Assembly (NCBI GenBank): GCA_011772865.1
Contig: WVYQ01000023.1
Span: forward strand, 182,326 to 240,393
DNA length: 58,068 nucleotides
Reading direction: 5' to 3'
Origin: Woeseiaceae bacterium
GTDB taxonomy: Bacteria > Pseudomonadota > Gammaproteobacteria > Steroidobacterales > Woeseiaceae
Below are positions 9,231 to 19,262 of this stretch, piece after piece (positions within the stretch are counted from its first letter, which is position 1; each line of letters begins with the position of its first letter). A program made the translations under genes and the position numbers. The notes under the pieces are model-generated. The model was not told where the DNA came from. It did no database searches and saw nothing but the letters and a program-made list of their open reading frames with translations.

Positions 9231-11807
9231 ATGAGCTCTGAACCGTCCGCCATCCACACGCCCATGATGCGGCAGTACCTCGCCGTCAAGGCGGAGTACC
9301 CGGACATGCTCGTGTTCTATCGCATGGGGGACTTCTACGAGCTGTTCTACGACGACGCGAAACGGGCTGCTTCGCTGCTCGATATCACACTGACCGCACG
9401 GGGCAAGTCTGCTGGCAGCCCGATTCCGATGGCCGGCGTGCCTTATCACGCCGTCGAGGGCTACCTCGCAAAACTCGTGCGCAAGGGAGAATCGGTAGCG
9501 ATTTGCGAACAGGTCGGCGACCCCGCAACGAGCAAAGGACCGGTCGAGCGCAAGGTCACGCGTATCGTCACGCCCGGAACGCTCACTGACGAGGCACTGC
9601 TGGCCGAAACACGCGACAATCTCGTTGCCGCCATTTTTGCGGACGGCGGCGCCCTTGGCATCGCCTGGCTCGACCTTGCCGGCGGCCGCTTTCGGCTGAC
9701 CGAAGTCCCCGACCTCGAGGCGATGCAGGGCGAGGTGGAACGCCTGCGGCCGGCCGAACTGATCGTCGACGAGGACCAGCCGGTCGGCGAGGCCTTGCCC
9801 GGATCGATCCGCGTCACGCGCCGGCCGCCCTGGCATTTCGAGCTCGACTCTGCCCGGCGCCTGTTGTGCGCCCAGTTCGGCACCCGCGACCTCGATGGTT
9901 TCGGTTGCAGCATGTTTCCGCGTGGCGTCACCGCAGCCGGGGCGCTGCTGCAGTACGTAACGGACACGCAGAAGACCGCCCTTGCCCACCTGCTGTCGAT
10001 CTCGGTCGAGCGGCGCGAGGACGCCGTGATCATGGACGGCCCGACACGACGCAATCTCGAGCTCGAGGAATCACTTTCCGGCCACCACCAACACACGCTG
10101 GCCGGCGTCATGGACCGGTGTCAGAGTCCGATGGGTTCGCGACTGCTTCGGCGCTGGATCCAGCGTCCGCTGCGCGACGCGGCAACGCTGCAGGCGCGTT
10201 ACCAGGCCATCGACGCGCTGATCACGGTTGCTGCTGTAGCAGCACTGCAGGAGCGCATCGAGGGCATCGGCGACATCGAGCGTATCCTGTCGCGCGTGGC
10301 GCTGAGATCGGCGCGACCCAGAGACCTCCGGCAACTCGCCGCGGCCCTGGCGTGCGCGCCGGAGCTCAGAGAGCAGCTCGCCGCGCTCGACTCGCCGCTG
10401 CTCGGGCAGCTGCGGGACGACATCGGGGAACACCGCCGCCAGCGCGAGCTGCTCGCGAAGGCGATCGTCGACAATCCGCCAGTGCTGATTCGCGACGGCG
10501 GCGTCATCGCCGACGGGTATGACGAGGAACTCGATGATCTCAGGGCCATTGCCATTAATGCGGACCAGTACCTGATCGACCTCGAGACGAGGGAAAAGGA
10601 GCGCACGGGCATCGCGACTCTGAAACTCGGCTACAACCGCGTGCACGGCTACTACATCGAAATCAGCAAGGGCCAGGCCGACAAGGCGCCGGTCGAATAC
10701 GTCAGGCGCCAGACGCTGAAAAGCGCAGAGCGCTACATCACGCCCGAGCTAAAAGAATTCGAGGACAAGGTGCTCGGCGCCCGCGAACGAGCGCTGGCCA
10801 GGGAGAAATACCTGTACGAGGACCTGCTCGACCGACTGCACGAAGTCCTCGGCGAAATGCAGCTGACGGCCGCGAGCCTTGCGGAGCTCGACGCGCTCAC
10901 GTGCCTGGCGGAGCGTGCCCTGACGCTCGACCTCTGCCGGCCCGAGCTCGCGGACACTCCTTGCATCGAAATCTCGGGGGGACGCCACCTGGTCGTCGAA
11001 CAGGTGATCGACACGCCCTTCGTCGCTAACGATTTATCCCTGAACTCCGACCGGCGCCTGCTCGTCGTCACCGGGCCGAACATGGGCGGCAAGTCCACGT
11101 ATATGCGCCAGGCGGCGCTCATAGCCATTCTCGCCCACATCGGCAGCTTCGTCCCGGCCGACACGCTGCGCATCGGACCGATCGACCGCATCTTCACACG
11201 CATCGGCGCATCCGACGATCTCGCCGGCGGCCGCTCGACATTTATGGTCGAGATGACCGAGACCGCCACGATCCTGCACAACGCGACCGAGCAGAGCCTC
11301 GTGCTGATGGACGAGATCGGCCGCGGTACGAGTACTTTCGACGGGCTCTCACTCGCGTGGGCTGCCGCTCATTACATGGGCGAAACGGCCAATGCATTCA
11401 CATTGTTCGCCACGCACTACTTCGAGCTGACGGCGCTGGCGCAGGAATTGCCCGCCTGCGAAAACGTGCATCTCGACGCCACCGAACACAAGGGCGAGCT
11501 CGTATTCCTGCATGCCGTCAAGCCGGGCCCCGCCAACCAGAGCTACGGGTTGCAGGTTGCGGCGCTGGCGGGTGTGCCGCGCACGGTCATCGGACGCGCG
11601 AAGCGGTACCTCGAAACACTCGAATCGATGCAGGTCGAACATCGCGAAAGTCCGCAGACGGAGTTACCGCTTGATGTATCATTCGCGGATGTTGCTCGAG
11701 ACGCTCTGCACAAGACGATCGACGAGATTGACCCCGACACGCTGTCGCCTCGGGAAGCGCTCGACTTGATTTACAAACTCAAAGCCGATCTTTCCAACAG
11801 TGACTGA
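9231..11807 (+). CDS. mutS: DNA mismatch repair protein MutS
   Basis: MutS recognises mispaired bases and small loops and recruits MutL. The 858-residue length is typical. The mismatch-binding domain has the [11 protein letters not shown] motif (Phe wedge and Glu). Later come the connector, lever and clamp domains, then an ABC-type ATPase with Walker [11 protein letters not shown] and Walker [17 protein letters not shown]. The ATG lies 10 nt after the CBS gene, so it may partly depend on that operon's transcription. A glycosyltransferase gene overlaps its last 8 nt. Confidence 0.98.
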   Translation: MSSEPSAIHTPMMRQYLAVKAEYPDMLVFYRMGDFYELFYDDAKRAASLLDITLTARGKSAGSPIPMAGVPYHAVEGYLAKLVRKGESVAICEQVGDPATSKGPVERKVTRIVTPGTLTDEALLAETRDNLVAAIFADGGALGIAWLDLAGGRFRLTEVPDLEAMQGEVERLRPAELIVDEDQPVGEALPGSIRVTRRPPWHFELDSARRLLCAQFGTRDLDGFGCSMFPRGVTAAGALLQYVTDTQKTALAHLLSISVERREDAVIMDGPTRRNLELEESLSGHHQHTLAGVMDRCQSPMGSRLLRRWIQRPLRDAATLQARYQAIDALITVAAVAALQERIEGIGDIERILSRVALRSARPRDLRQLAAALACAPELREQLAALDSPLLGQLRDDIGEHRRQRELLAKAIVDNPPVLIRDGGVIADGYDEELDDLRAIAINADQYLIDLETREKERTGIATLKLGYNRVHGYYIEISKGQADKAPVEYVRRQTLKSAERYITPELKEFEDKVLGARERALAREKYLYEDLLDRLHEVLGEMQLTAASLAELDALTCLAERALTLDLCRPELADTPCIEISGGRHLVVEQVIDTPFVANDLSLNSDRRLLVVTGPNMGGKSTYMRQAALIAILAHIGSFVPADTLRIGPIDRIFTRIGASDDLAGGRSTFMVEMTETATILHNATEQSLVLMDEIGRGTSTFDGLSLAWAAAHYMGETANAFTLFATHYFELTALAQELPACENVHLDATEHKGELVFLHAVKPGPANQSYGLQVAALAGVPRTVIGRAKRYLETLESMQVEHRESPQTELPLDVSFADVARDALHKTIDEIDPDTLSPREALDLIYKLKADLSNSD

Positions 11808-12768
11808 TACCGCCGCCTCACTTTCCATCATCGTGCCCGTCTACGATGAGGAACAGAATCTTCCGCTCGTTGCCGAGAAGCTTCTCTCGGTACTGCAGGA
11901 TACCGGCCGGGAGTTCGAGATAATTTTTGTCAATGACGGATCTCAGGACGGGTCAGGAGCCGTTCTCGATGAACTCGCGGCAGACGAAGGGCACATCAGG
12001 GTCGTGCACTTCAAGCGCAACTTCGGCCAGACCTCGGCGATGATGGCAGGTCTCGACTATTCGTCCGGCGAGGTCATCATTCCGATCGACGCAGACCTGC
12101 AAAACGATCCGGTCGACATTCCGCGCCTGCTGGAGCGCCTGGATGAAGGCTACGATCTCGTCTCGGGCTGGCGCAAGGACCGCAAGGACGACACCCTGCG
12201 GCGTAATCTGCCGAGCTGGGTCGCCAACTGGATCATCTCGAGGATTTCCGGCGTGAAGCTGCACGATTACGGCTGCACGCTGAAGGCCTACCGGCGCTCC
12301 ATCATCGAAGACATTCGCCTGTACGGCGAGATGCACCGCTTCCTGCCCGTTTATGCCTCCTGGTCGGGCGCGCGCACGACCGAGCTGCCCGTGCAGCACC
12401 ACCCGCGCACGGCGGGCGAATCGAAATACGGGCTGAAGAGAATCATCAAGGTCCCGCTCGACCTGCTGGTCGTCAAGTTTCTCGGAGATTATGCCCAGAA
12501 ACCGATCTACGTCTTCGGCGGCTTCGGGCTGTTCAGTCACGCGCTGGCGTTGTTGACGTTCGCGGTCATGCTCTATTACAAATTCTGGGGCGGCAAGTCG
12601 TTTATCGAGACGCCACTGCCTGTATTGGCGGCGTTGTTGATCCTGATGGGTTTTGTCTCGATGCTGATGGGCCTGATCGCCGAACTCGTCGTCCGCACCT
12701 ACCACGAGTCGCAAAGCAAGAGCACTTATTCGGTCAGTAAGACCGTCAATTTCCCGCAGGACGACTAA
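11800..12768 (+). CDS. Polyprenol-phosphate glycosyltransferase, GT2 (ArnC/GtrB/DPM1-like)
   Basis: This 322-residue protein moves a sugar from a nucleotide donor to a polyprenol phosphate on the inner face of the inner membrane. It shows the GT2 start [14 protein letters not shown], the acidic motif DADLQNDP near residue 105, SGWRKDR and a C-terminal pair of hydrophobic helices, as in ArnC, GtrB and YfdH. It starts with GTG at 11800, overlapping the end of mutS. The next gene is a GT-C-like membrane protein that starts directly after its stop codon. The sugar is unknown. Confidence 0.88.
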   Translation: MTDTAASLSIIVPVYDEEQNLPLVAEKLLSVLQDTGREFEIIFVNDGSQDGSGAVLDELAADEGHIRVVHFKRNFGQTSAMMAGLDYSSGEVIIPIDADLQNDPVDIPRLLERLDEGYDLVSGWRKDRKDDTLRRNLPSWVANWIISRISGVKLHDYGCTLKAYRRSIIEDIRLYGEMHRFLPVYASWSGARTTELPVQHHPRTAGESKYGLKRIIKVPLDLLVVKFLGDYAQKPIYVFGGFGLFSHALALLTFAVMLYYKFWGGKSFIETPLPVLAALLILMGFVSMLMGLIAELVVRTYHESQSKSTYSVSKTVNFPQDD

Positions 12769-14502
12769 GTGTCTCTGCTGACAACCGCACAACAGTACGC
12801 GGATCAAAAAGTCGAACGCTGGTTCCTGGTCGCCCTGACCGTGATTTCAGCATGGCTCCTGGCCTGCGCATTTCTGATCGAGGGTGAGTTCGGCGACGGT
12901 TATGCGACGATCGTCAATGCGCGGTACTTCTTCGGCGACAGCCCTGGCTACTACGTCCAGCGCGGACCGCTCGCCGCGGTGGTTCTTTGGCCGGTCGAAC
13001 TCATCGTGCAGGCGCTGGACCTCAATGCATTGGATGTCAGGCCCTACCATTTATTCAGCGCCCTGCTGCACATCGCTTACCTCTATATCTGCTGGACGCT
13101 GCTGCGGCGTGCACCGGGATCCGGCAGCGCCCGGCTGCTGGCCTTCGCAACGGCCATCCTGACCGTCGTGTTTTATTGCTACGCGCCCTACCTGAGTCAC
13201 GACCTGTTACCGGGCATGATGTTCCTGGTCATGATCTTCATCGCTCACCGGTGGCTCGAACGGCCGACACTCGCGGACGGGATCTACCTCGTGCTGCTCG
13301 GCGCTAGCGTGACATTGATCAAACAGACTTACGCAATATTCTGGGTCACGATTGTCGTCTTTGCATTTGCCAGCCTCCTGCTCAAGGCCGATGGCGGTCG
13401 CGTCACCGTTCGCAAGTGGCTGATACTGACCTCGCTGGCTGCCTGCAGCGCAATCATTACCTGGCTCGGCTACGCCTGGTTCATCGCGGCCCAGTTACCC
13501 GACGAGTCCATACTGATGCGGCCGATACGTCTGGCTATCGGTGTCAGCGAAATGTACAAGGAGTCGCTCTCTGACATCTTCCCGGCCACTCTTTACTTGC
13601 GCAACTTGCCCAACTATGGCGTTGCCGCCGTGCTCATGGTGATCCCGGGCCTCGTCCTGGCGTTTCGCAGCTCGGACGCGAGAATGCGCATGATCGCAAC
13701 GTGCTGGGTACTGTCGGTAACCGTCATTCAGATTACGGGGTTCCGCGAGATTCGGTATCTCGCGTTCCTGGCGCCGCTCACGGCAATGCTTGTCGTGCCT
13801 GTCGCCCAGAAGATCCTGGAGCGGAGGAATATCGTTGCCGTTCTGCTCGTCGGGCTGGTGCTGTTCGACCAGGCGCGCAGTTTGACCGTCGCAGCCGAGC
13901 AGATTACGACGGCGCCCAGCTCCAATGTCACCCGTTTTATCAATGCCCCGGATGAGACCGGCAACATCTACGCATCGAGAGTCCTTAGCTTCCTGTTCGA
14001 CCCGTCGAGTCCGCTGCAGGGCGACCGCTACCACGGTATCTATCATCTGACGCCGATACTGCTGCACACCCTGCAAGAGGGTCGCACCCCTGTTGCGATC
14101 GTCCAGAGCCAGACCGAACTCGGGCTGCTTGGCATGCAACCAGGCGACCGCGTCTACAGCGCCAACTTCGACGTAGTCCGGCGTCCGCCCTGGCAACCGA
14201 ATAACGTGCCCGTCCAGCTCGACGACTACATGCTCGTCGCCGGCAACGTGGCAACGGTCGAACTCCAGTCGTCCAATGGCGCTTTTGAGGTAATCGACAA
14301 CGGCAGCCGGGTCCTGATGTTCTACCCCGCGCCCGAAGCCGGCGAGCAGGAACCGTTTATCAGCGCCGGTACGCTCCCGGCAGAAACGGCGCGCAGGCTG
14401 TACGGCGAGCTTGCCGAAAACGAACAGCTTGAGGTCTCCGCCATAGTCATCAAGGCGCTCTGCCAGGCGGGCGCTTGCAGCTACGCCACCGCGGATCAGT
14501 AA
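12769..14502 (+). CDS. Polytopic membrane protein, probable GT-C (PMT/ArnT-type) glycosyltransferase
   Basis: This 577-residue protein has about ten hydrophobic helices in its first 400 residues and a soluble periplasmic-type C-terminal part. The loop after the first helix carries acidic residues (EGEFGDGY), in the place where GT-C transferases keep their catalytic DxD/ED pair. I do not recognise a closer family. It begins with GTG immediately after the stop of the GT2 gene, so the pair likely acts in sequence: GT2 loads the lipid carrier and this enzyme transfers the sugar in the periplasm. The acceptor is unknown. Its end nearly meets the convergent asparagine-synthase-like gene (2 nt apart). 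Confidence 0.65.
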   Translation: MSLLTTAQQYADQKVERWFLVALTVISAWLLACAFLIEGEFGDGYATIVNARYFFGDSPGYYVQRGPLAAVVLWPVELIVQALDLNALDVRPYHLFSALLHIAYLYICWTLLRRAPGSGSARLLAFATAILTVVFYCYAPYLSHDLLPGMMFLVMIFIAHRWLERPTLADGIYLVLLGASVTLIKQTYAIFWVTIVVFAFASLLLKADGGRVTVRKWLILTSLAACSAIITWLGYAWFIAAQLPDESILMRPIRLAIGVSEMYKESLSDIFPATLYLRNLPNYGVAAVLMVIPGLVLAFRSSDARMRMIATCWVLSVTVIQITGFREIRYLAFLAPLTAMLVVPVAQKILERRNIVAVLLVGLVLFDQARSLTVAAEQITTAPSSNVTRFINAPDETGNIYASRVLSFLFDPSSPLQGDRYHGIYHLTPILLHTLQEGRTPVAIVQSQTELGLLGMQPGDRVYSANFDVVRRPPWQPNNVPVQLDDYMLVAGNVATVELQSSNGAFEVIDNGSRVLMFYPAPEAGEQEPFISAGTLPAETARRLYGELAENEQLEVSAIVIKALCQAGACSYATADQ

Positions 14503-14504
14503 CC

Positions 14505-16388
14505 CTACGCCTGGAAATGGTTGCGGAAAAACGCCGCCATCATCAACAGCGCGAGCAGCGCCTTGCCGTTGTCCCTGTCGCCCGACAGGTGCTCAGACCA
14601 CCAGTTTTGCACCACGCCGTGGCTTACAAGCTCGTACATGCGGTTGGACGAGTCGAGAAGCGTCGCTTCGGCAACGTCCCTGAGATCGGAGCGCAGCAGG
14701 GCGGACACCGGCAGAGCGAAGCCGTGCTTGCGCCGGTCGATGATCTCGTCGGGCAGGTACGACCGGGCCACGTCCCGCAATATGCGTTTACCCGTGGCGC
14801 CTCGCAGCAATGCGTCCACAGGTAACGACAGTGCAAAATCGGAAACCGCGTTGGCGAGATACGGGCTCCTGACTTCGAGGCTGACGGCCATCGACGCCCG
14901 ATCCATCTTCTGCAGGATATCGCCGGCGAGGTACCGGTCAATAAAGTGCTGCTGGAACTCCTCGATGACAGGCAGGCCTGCAGTGGCCGGTACCAGTCTG
15001 TCCAACATGGCCGCGACGGCGCTGTCGATCTGGCCGCCGCCGATCCAGAGTTCCTGCTGCCTGGTCGGCGGAATCGCCGCCATCCAGTACATGCTCTGCA
15101 GACGCGCGGGCCTGCCCACTCCGTAGCTCAGCTGCCGCAACAGGAATGCGCGGTTCATGTATTCGGACGACACGGGCATCAGGCCCGCTACGCCACGCAA
15201 TAACGCTCCACTGGACTGCGGCAACATCGCCATGAGGCGCGTGGCCCGCGCCAGCCTGAAATTCGGGTAACCGAGAAACAGCTCATCGGCACCGTCACCA
15301 CCCAGGGCCACCGTGACGTACTGCTTTGTCGCCTGGCACAACAGGTAACTCGGCAGCATCGATGAATCCGAGAACGGCTGGTCGACCCGCGCCAGGAGAT
15401 CGGCCATCGCGTCAACGCAGTTTTGCCTGCCGAGCTCAATGGTCGTGTGCCTTGTCCCTATCGTCGCAGCAACCTGCTCGGCGTGCGGTGATTCGTCAAA
15501 ACTCGAAAACCCGAACTTGACCGTGAACGACGCGACATCATCGGTTTGCCGCCGGGCGACCGCGGCAACCAGCGACGAATCGAGACCACCGGACAGGAAA
15601 ACGCCGACAGGCACGTCGGCGACGAGCTGGTGCGCCACGTTTTCCTGCAGCAGGCCGTCCAACTCGCTCGCCGCCGCAGCCTGGTCTACCGATTTCCTCC
15701 GCTCGATGCCGCGAGCGTCGAAATAGCGGCGGACATCGACCTGGCCGTTGTGATACGTCAGCACGTGTCCCGCAGGCAACTCGCTGACGCCGTCGATACC
15801 GGTTGCAGGCGCCGGCACGTACTCGAGCATCAGGTAAAGGCGCAGCGCATCGAGATCCGGTTCGACGTCCCGCAACGCCGGATGGCGCCGCAGTGCCCTG
15901 ATCTCCGATGCGAAAATAAATTCTTCGCCACGCTGCGCGTAGAACAGCGGCTTCTGCCCGAAACGGTCCCGGGCAAGGTACAGCGTGTCGCTCCCGGCCT
16001 CGTACCATGCGAACGCGAACATGCCATCGATCATGGCCAGCGTTTTCTCGATGCCTTCGAGTTCCAGCAGCCAGAACAGCGTCTCGGTATCGCAACGATC
16101 GCGCAGCCGGCCGCCACCGCGTTGAATGTGCCCGTCGAACGCGTGGTGGTTGTAGATCTCCCCGTTATAGATCAGCGTATTGCCACTGGCCTCGTTGCAG
16201 CGTGGTTGCTGGCCACCGTCGGGCTCGATAATCGTCAGCCGGTTCTGGCCGAGGGCAAATTTGTCGCCCAGCGCGACGCCGCTCTCGTCAGGCCCGCGGT
16301 GCTCGATGTGGCGCAGCATATCGGCGATGACATGCCCGGCGTCCCGGGACGCTGTCGCAGAAGTCGAGAAGCCCGCTATTCCGCACAT
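14505..16388 (-). CDS. Asparagine synthase (glutamine-hydrolysing) family amidotransferase
   Basis: This 627-residue protein has an N-terminal class II glutaminase domain, with catalytic Cys2 in MCGIAG, RLTIIEPDGGQQP and YNGEIYNH. A C-terminal ATP-pyrophosphatase domain carries SGGLDSS near residue 268 and LGGDGADELFLGYP. It makes asparagine from aspartate, or amidates a sugar or peptide component; paralogues of this type are frequent in capsule, exosortase and LPS loci. The 5' end overlaps the methyltransferase gene by 13 nt. The glycan-type context favours a surface-polymer role over housekeeping AsnB, but this is inference, so no symbol is given. Confidence 0.88.
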   Translation of the reverse strand: MCGIAGFSTSATASRDAGHVIADMLRHIEHRGPDESGVALGDKFALGQNRLTIIEPDGGQQPRCNEASGNTLIYNGEIYNHHAFDGHIQRGGGRLRDRCDTETLFWLLELEGIEKTLAMIDGMFAFAWYEAGSDTLYLARDRFGQKPLFYAQRGEEFIFASEIRALRRHPALRDVEPDLDALRLYLMLEYVPAPATGIDGVSELPAGHVLTYHNGQVDVRRYFDARGIERRKSVDQAAAASELDGLLQENVAHQLVADVPVGVFLSGGLDSSLVAAVARRQTDDVASFTVKFGFSSFDESPHAEQVAATIGTRHTTIELGRQNCVDAMADLLARVDQPFSDSSMLPSYLLCQATKQYVTVALGGDGADELFLGYPNFRLARATRLMAMLPQSSGALLRGVAGLMPVSSEYMNRAFLLRQLSYGVGRPARLQSMYWMAAIPPTRQQELWIGGGQIDSAVAAMLDRLVPATAGLPVIEEFQQHFIDRYLAGDILQKMDRASMAVSLEVRSPYLANAVSDFALSLPVDALLRGATGKRILRDVARSYLPDEIIDRRKHGFALPVSALLRSDLRDVAEATLLDSSNRMYELVSHGVVQNWWSEHLSGDRDNGKALLALLMMAAFFRNHFQA

Positions 16389-17182
16389 GCGTCGAGCGGT
16401 TTTTCGCCGATGACCGTCCAGGACATTTCATTGACCCAGTGGGCGCGCACATTGGTCAGGCCGGCTTCCTGCAGCAGTTCGATCGCCTCTCCCTCGCGAT
16501 AGTACGTCGCAATCTTCGGAATCATGTGATCGTAGACGATCGCGCGCAGATGCCGGAACGAGAACGTTCGAATCAGGCGCATGTACTCCGTGCGACCAAT
16601 TCCGAGCTTGAGGATCAGCCAGAGCAGTGCCGTTGCCGGCCAGGACAAAGCATAGACGAACGACAACGGCATCTTGCTGAACAGGAACCGGCGCACCGGA
16701 TCGAAAAACTTCAGCAGCCACTCGTTGTTCTCGTAGCCGTATAGCCAGACCAGCACGGTACCACCGGGTTTGACCGCCTTGCACATCTGTCGCACGGCGG
16801 CAGGCTGGTCGTCCAGGTGATGAATAACGCCGATGCTGAAAGCAATATCGAATGATCCGTCTTCATTGATCTCGTAGGCGCTGCGGTTCTCGACAACGGC
16901 ATTCTCGTAACCGGCCAGGTTCTCGCGTGCGGCCGCCAGCGTGCGCTCATCGATATCGATGCTCAGACACGAAGCCGCGCCGTAAGTCAGTGGCCAATAG
17001 GAATTGCGCCCGATGCCGCAGCCCACGTCGAGGAAGCGCCTGCCGGCCCAGTCGTCTTTTTCCATACCGCTGGTCCAGCGCAGGAACTGCTCTTCGTGAA
17101 TCGGCAGAATCTCACTGAAAATATTCCAGGAGTGCCCGAATCGTTCCGGGGAGCCCAGTTGTTCCCTTGCGTCTCCCGTCAT
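16376..17182 (-). CDS. Class I SAM-dependent methyltransferase
   Basis: This 268-residue protein has methyltransferase motif I FLDVGCGIGRNSYW near residue 50, an acidic motif II (SIDIDERTLAAARENL) and the FDIAFSIGVIHHLDD and KPGGTVLVWLYGYENN segments, so SAM binding is clear. A hydrophobic stretch (SFVYALSWPATALLWLILKLGIG) may bind the membrane. The substrate is unknown; neighbours suggest a lipid-linked or surface sugar. It is 5 nt downstream of the small DMT gene and overlaps the asparagine-synthase-like gene, so all are probably co-transcribed. Confidence 0.85.
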   Translation of the reverse strand: MTGDAREQLGSPERFGHSWNIFSEILPIHEEQFLRWTSGMEKDDWAGRRFLDVGCGIGRNSYWPLTYGAASCLSIDIDERTLAAARENLAGYENAVVENRSAYEINEDGSFDIAFSIGVIHHLDDQPAAVRQMCKAVKPGGTVLVWLYGYENNEWLLKFFDPVRRFLFSKMPLSFVYALSWPATALLWLILKLGIGRTEYMRLIRTFSFRHLRAIVYDHMIPKIATYYREGEAIELLQEAGLTNVRAHWVNEMSWTVIGEKPLDACAE

Positions 17183-17188
17183 AGCGTC

Positions 17189-17563
17189 CTACTGCAGGCT
17201 CGTCGGATTGGTAAGGGATATGACGAACAGCCCCGCCGCAATCAGGCCGATGCCGAACCACCGCTGCAGCCCGATAGGTTCACTCAGAATGACGTTCGCC
17301 GCGATGATGACGAGCACGAATTGCAGCGCAAAGATCGATTGCGCCAGATTCAAGGTCGTGCGCTTCAGCACCATCATGTAGAAGACCATCGCGAAGCAGA
17401 ACGACAGCGCGCCCAGCAGGGTCCTGCCATTCAGCAGGCTCAGAGGCCAGACCGCGGCAACACCGGGGTGTTGCACGCCCGTTTTCAGCAACAGGTTGCC
17501 AATGACGGTACAGCTCATACTGGCGAGTATGAGTATTCCATTCGTAAGGAGATTGCCACTCAT
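17189..17563 (-). CDS. Half-size DMT/SMR-type membrane protein (possible lipid-linked sugar flippase)
   Basis: This 124-residue, four-helix protein resembles EmrE, ArnE/ArnF and half-EamA transporters. The start MSGNLLTNGILILASMSCTVIGNLLLKTG and the end ERWFGIGLIAAGLF-type helix (here QRWFGIGLIAAGLFVISL) are typical. The frame is open upstream to 17740, but that part overlaps the next methyltransferase and is not SMR-like, so I take the ATG at 17563. ArnE/ArnF flip undecaprenyl-phosphate-aminoarabinose. With a GT2 and a GT-C-like gene nearby, the same role is plausible. Drug efflux is the alternative. Confidence 0.75.
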   Translation of the reverse strand: MSGNLLTNGILILASMSCTVIGNLLLKTGVQHPGVAAVWPLSLLNGRTLLGALSFCFAMVFYMMVLKRTTLNLAQSIFALQFVLVIIAANVILSEPIGLQRWFGIGLIAAGLFVISLTNPTSLQ

Positions 17564-17582
17564 AGTTACAGCTTCCCTGGTA

Positions 17583-18539
17583 TCAGTTGGCCGACGGCTT
17601 CCGGGCGGTTCCGACAACCTGCAACCCGGCCCTCGAAAAAAGCGCGCGGCGGGTACACCAGTCATCGAAGTGCGCGAACGCGCGCGTAATCTTCCGAATG
17701 CCGGGCACATACTGGAACACGCGATTGACGAACAGCACATCGCTGTTCATGAACAGGCAGAACCCGAAAAATCCGCAGGTCCGCCATGTCATGTCATTGA
17801 AGCCAGCCGACGCGAGAACGGGCACGGTTTCCGAGTAAAGCAGTGGCCGTTCTGTCTCGTGGTCGAGCATCGGCGACAGGCGGTAGATCAGTGCCCGCAG
17901 CGCCTTCCAGAGCCAGAAATCGCTCACTGGTTCGCGAAAAATAAACACGCCGCCCGGCTTGAGCACCCGGAATACCTCCCGAAACAACGCATCGCGGTCC
18001 GGTACATGGTGGATGCCGCCGAGCATGATGACGGTATCGAAAATGTTTTTTTCGAGCGGCAGCCGGGTCGCATCGCCCTGAATAAACGTGAAACGACTGT
18101 CGGCAAATGACTGCCGCGCCTTGGCCAGCATCGATGACGAAACATCGACACCGACACCGGTTTCGACAGCATTTTCGAACAACGCAAATCCCTCGCCCGT
18201 TCCGCAGCAGATCTCACCGCACACACCGAGTTGTCCCTCGCCGACCGCTTCGCGCAAGACGCGATCGAGGTAATCCATGTATTCCTTGGTGTGCGGGTAT
18301 TCGAGGTTTGCCGCGTAGGCATCGGCGATCTGGTCGTAATGCTCCTGCTGCACGGCAGCCTCGGCCGAGCAGAACTCCTCGGCGAACAGGGGTATGCCGC
18401 CCGCGGCAATGCGGTAGCTGACCGACCCCGATTCATTGACGAGTTTTTCCCCGGTCAGCCGGACCGCTTCGTCCGTTTGCGGACACTTCAGCATTGGCAG
18501 TACGCGGTCTTCGATCAATGGGGCTTGCCGATCCGTCAC
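17583..18539 (-). CDS. SAM-dependent methyltransferase with N-terminal Trm112-like segment
   Basis: This 318-residue protein starts with a short Trm112/UPF0434-like segment (LKCPQTDEAVRLTGEKL... and AAGGIPLF). A class I methyltransferase domain follows: motif I GEICCGTGEGFALF near residue 110, GVDVSSSML, FDTVIMLGGIHHVPD and LKPGGVFIFREP. The last third contains aromatic and basic helices that may contact membrane or a large acceptor. It heads the minus-strand set MT-DMT-MT-AsnB-like, with 19 nt to the DMT gene. The substrate is unknown; a sugar or polyprenyl-linked acceptor fits the neighbourhood. Confidence 0.82.
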   Translation of the reverse strand: MTDRQAPLIEDRVLPMLKCPQTDEAVRLTGEKLVNESGSVSYRIAAGGIPLFAEEFCSAEAAVQQEHYDQIADAYAANLEYPHTKEYMDYLDRVLREAVGEGQLGVCGEICCGTGEGFALFENAVETGVGVDVSSSMLAKARQSFADSRFTFIQGDATRLPLEKNIFDTVIMLGGIHHVPDRDALFREVFRVLKPGGVFIFREPVSDFWLWKALRALIYRLSPMLDHETERPLLYSETVPVLASAGFNDMTWRTCGFFGFCLFMNSDVLFVNRVFQYVPGIRKITRAFAHFDDWCTRRALFSRAGLQVVGTARKPSAN

Positions 18540-18605
18540 GATTCACTTCGCCGCCCAGGGAACGGCGCCATCATAGATATCCGGTACAGGAAAGTACAGG
18601 AGGAC

Positions 18606-19262
18606 TCAATCAATGTCGCGCAGGAACTCGCCACGTTTGAAAAACGCCGCGGCCTGGTCGACGACCTCGCTCGAAACGAGCATACCCTTGTGGCTGACCT
18701 TGAGGCAGATATGGTCCTTGGCGCCTTCGAGCCGGGTCTCCGACACGGCGACGCTGCCGTCATTGTCGCCATCGAACGTTGTCACCAGCCGGCCGAACCC
18801 GACAGGCACCGTGCCGGCGATAATCCCGACCTCCCTCGTTTCGCACACGTGCGAAGCCCATTCGTTGGCGGCGGCATGCACGACGCCGGCCGGCAGCGAG
18901 TGACCGAGGATGGGCTCCGCCCAGTTTTGCGTCGTCAGGAATGCCGCGGCGCGCGATCCGGTCAGAGGCGAACCGAAACAGACGACACGACCCGGTATGG
19001 CATCCGGGTAGTTGGCAAGCATGCGCAGGGCAATCACTCCGCCAAGACTGTGCCCGAGCAGGTGCGCGCCGTCGAGATCTTGTGCGTTCAGGAAATCCGC
19101 GAGCCTGGCCGCGTTGTCGTCGAGTGTGCCGCGGACCGACGGGTAGCTGAAAAGGCGTACATCGAAGCCGTACTCCTTTTCCAGGCGCCGCTTTATGAGG
19201 GTCAACTCGAGGCCCTGGCCCCAGATGCCGTGGATGCAAATAACCGTATCGATCGCGGTCAT
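18606..19262 (-). CDS. Alpha/beta hydrolase (lipase-like)
   Basis: This 218-residue hydrolase begins [17 protein letters not shown], with an oxyanion-side HGIWG motif. It has the nucleophile elbow GHSLGG near residue 90, an acidic DGDNDGSV region that could supply the catalytic acid, and a late histidine in KVSHKGML. The length and the single-domain fold suit a PGAP1- or lipase-type esterase. Its ATG overlaps the aspS stop (ATGA), so it is translationally coupled to aspS, although no functional link is known. The frame is open further upstream inside aspS and was trimmed. The substrate is unknown. Confidence 0.82.
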   Translation of the reverse strand: MTAIDTVICIHGIWGQGLELTLIKRRLEKEYGFDVRLFSYPSVRGTLDDNAARLADFLNAQDLDGAHLLGHSLGGVIALRMLANYPDAIPGRVVCFGSPLTGSRAAAFLTTQNWAEPILGHSLPAGVVHAAANEWASHVCETREVGIIAGTVPVGFGRLVTTFDGDNDGSVAVSETRLEGAKDHICLKVSHKGMLVSSEVVDQAAAFFKRGEFLRDID

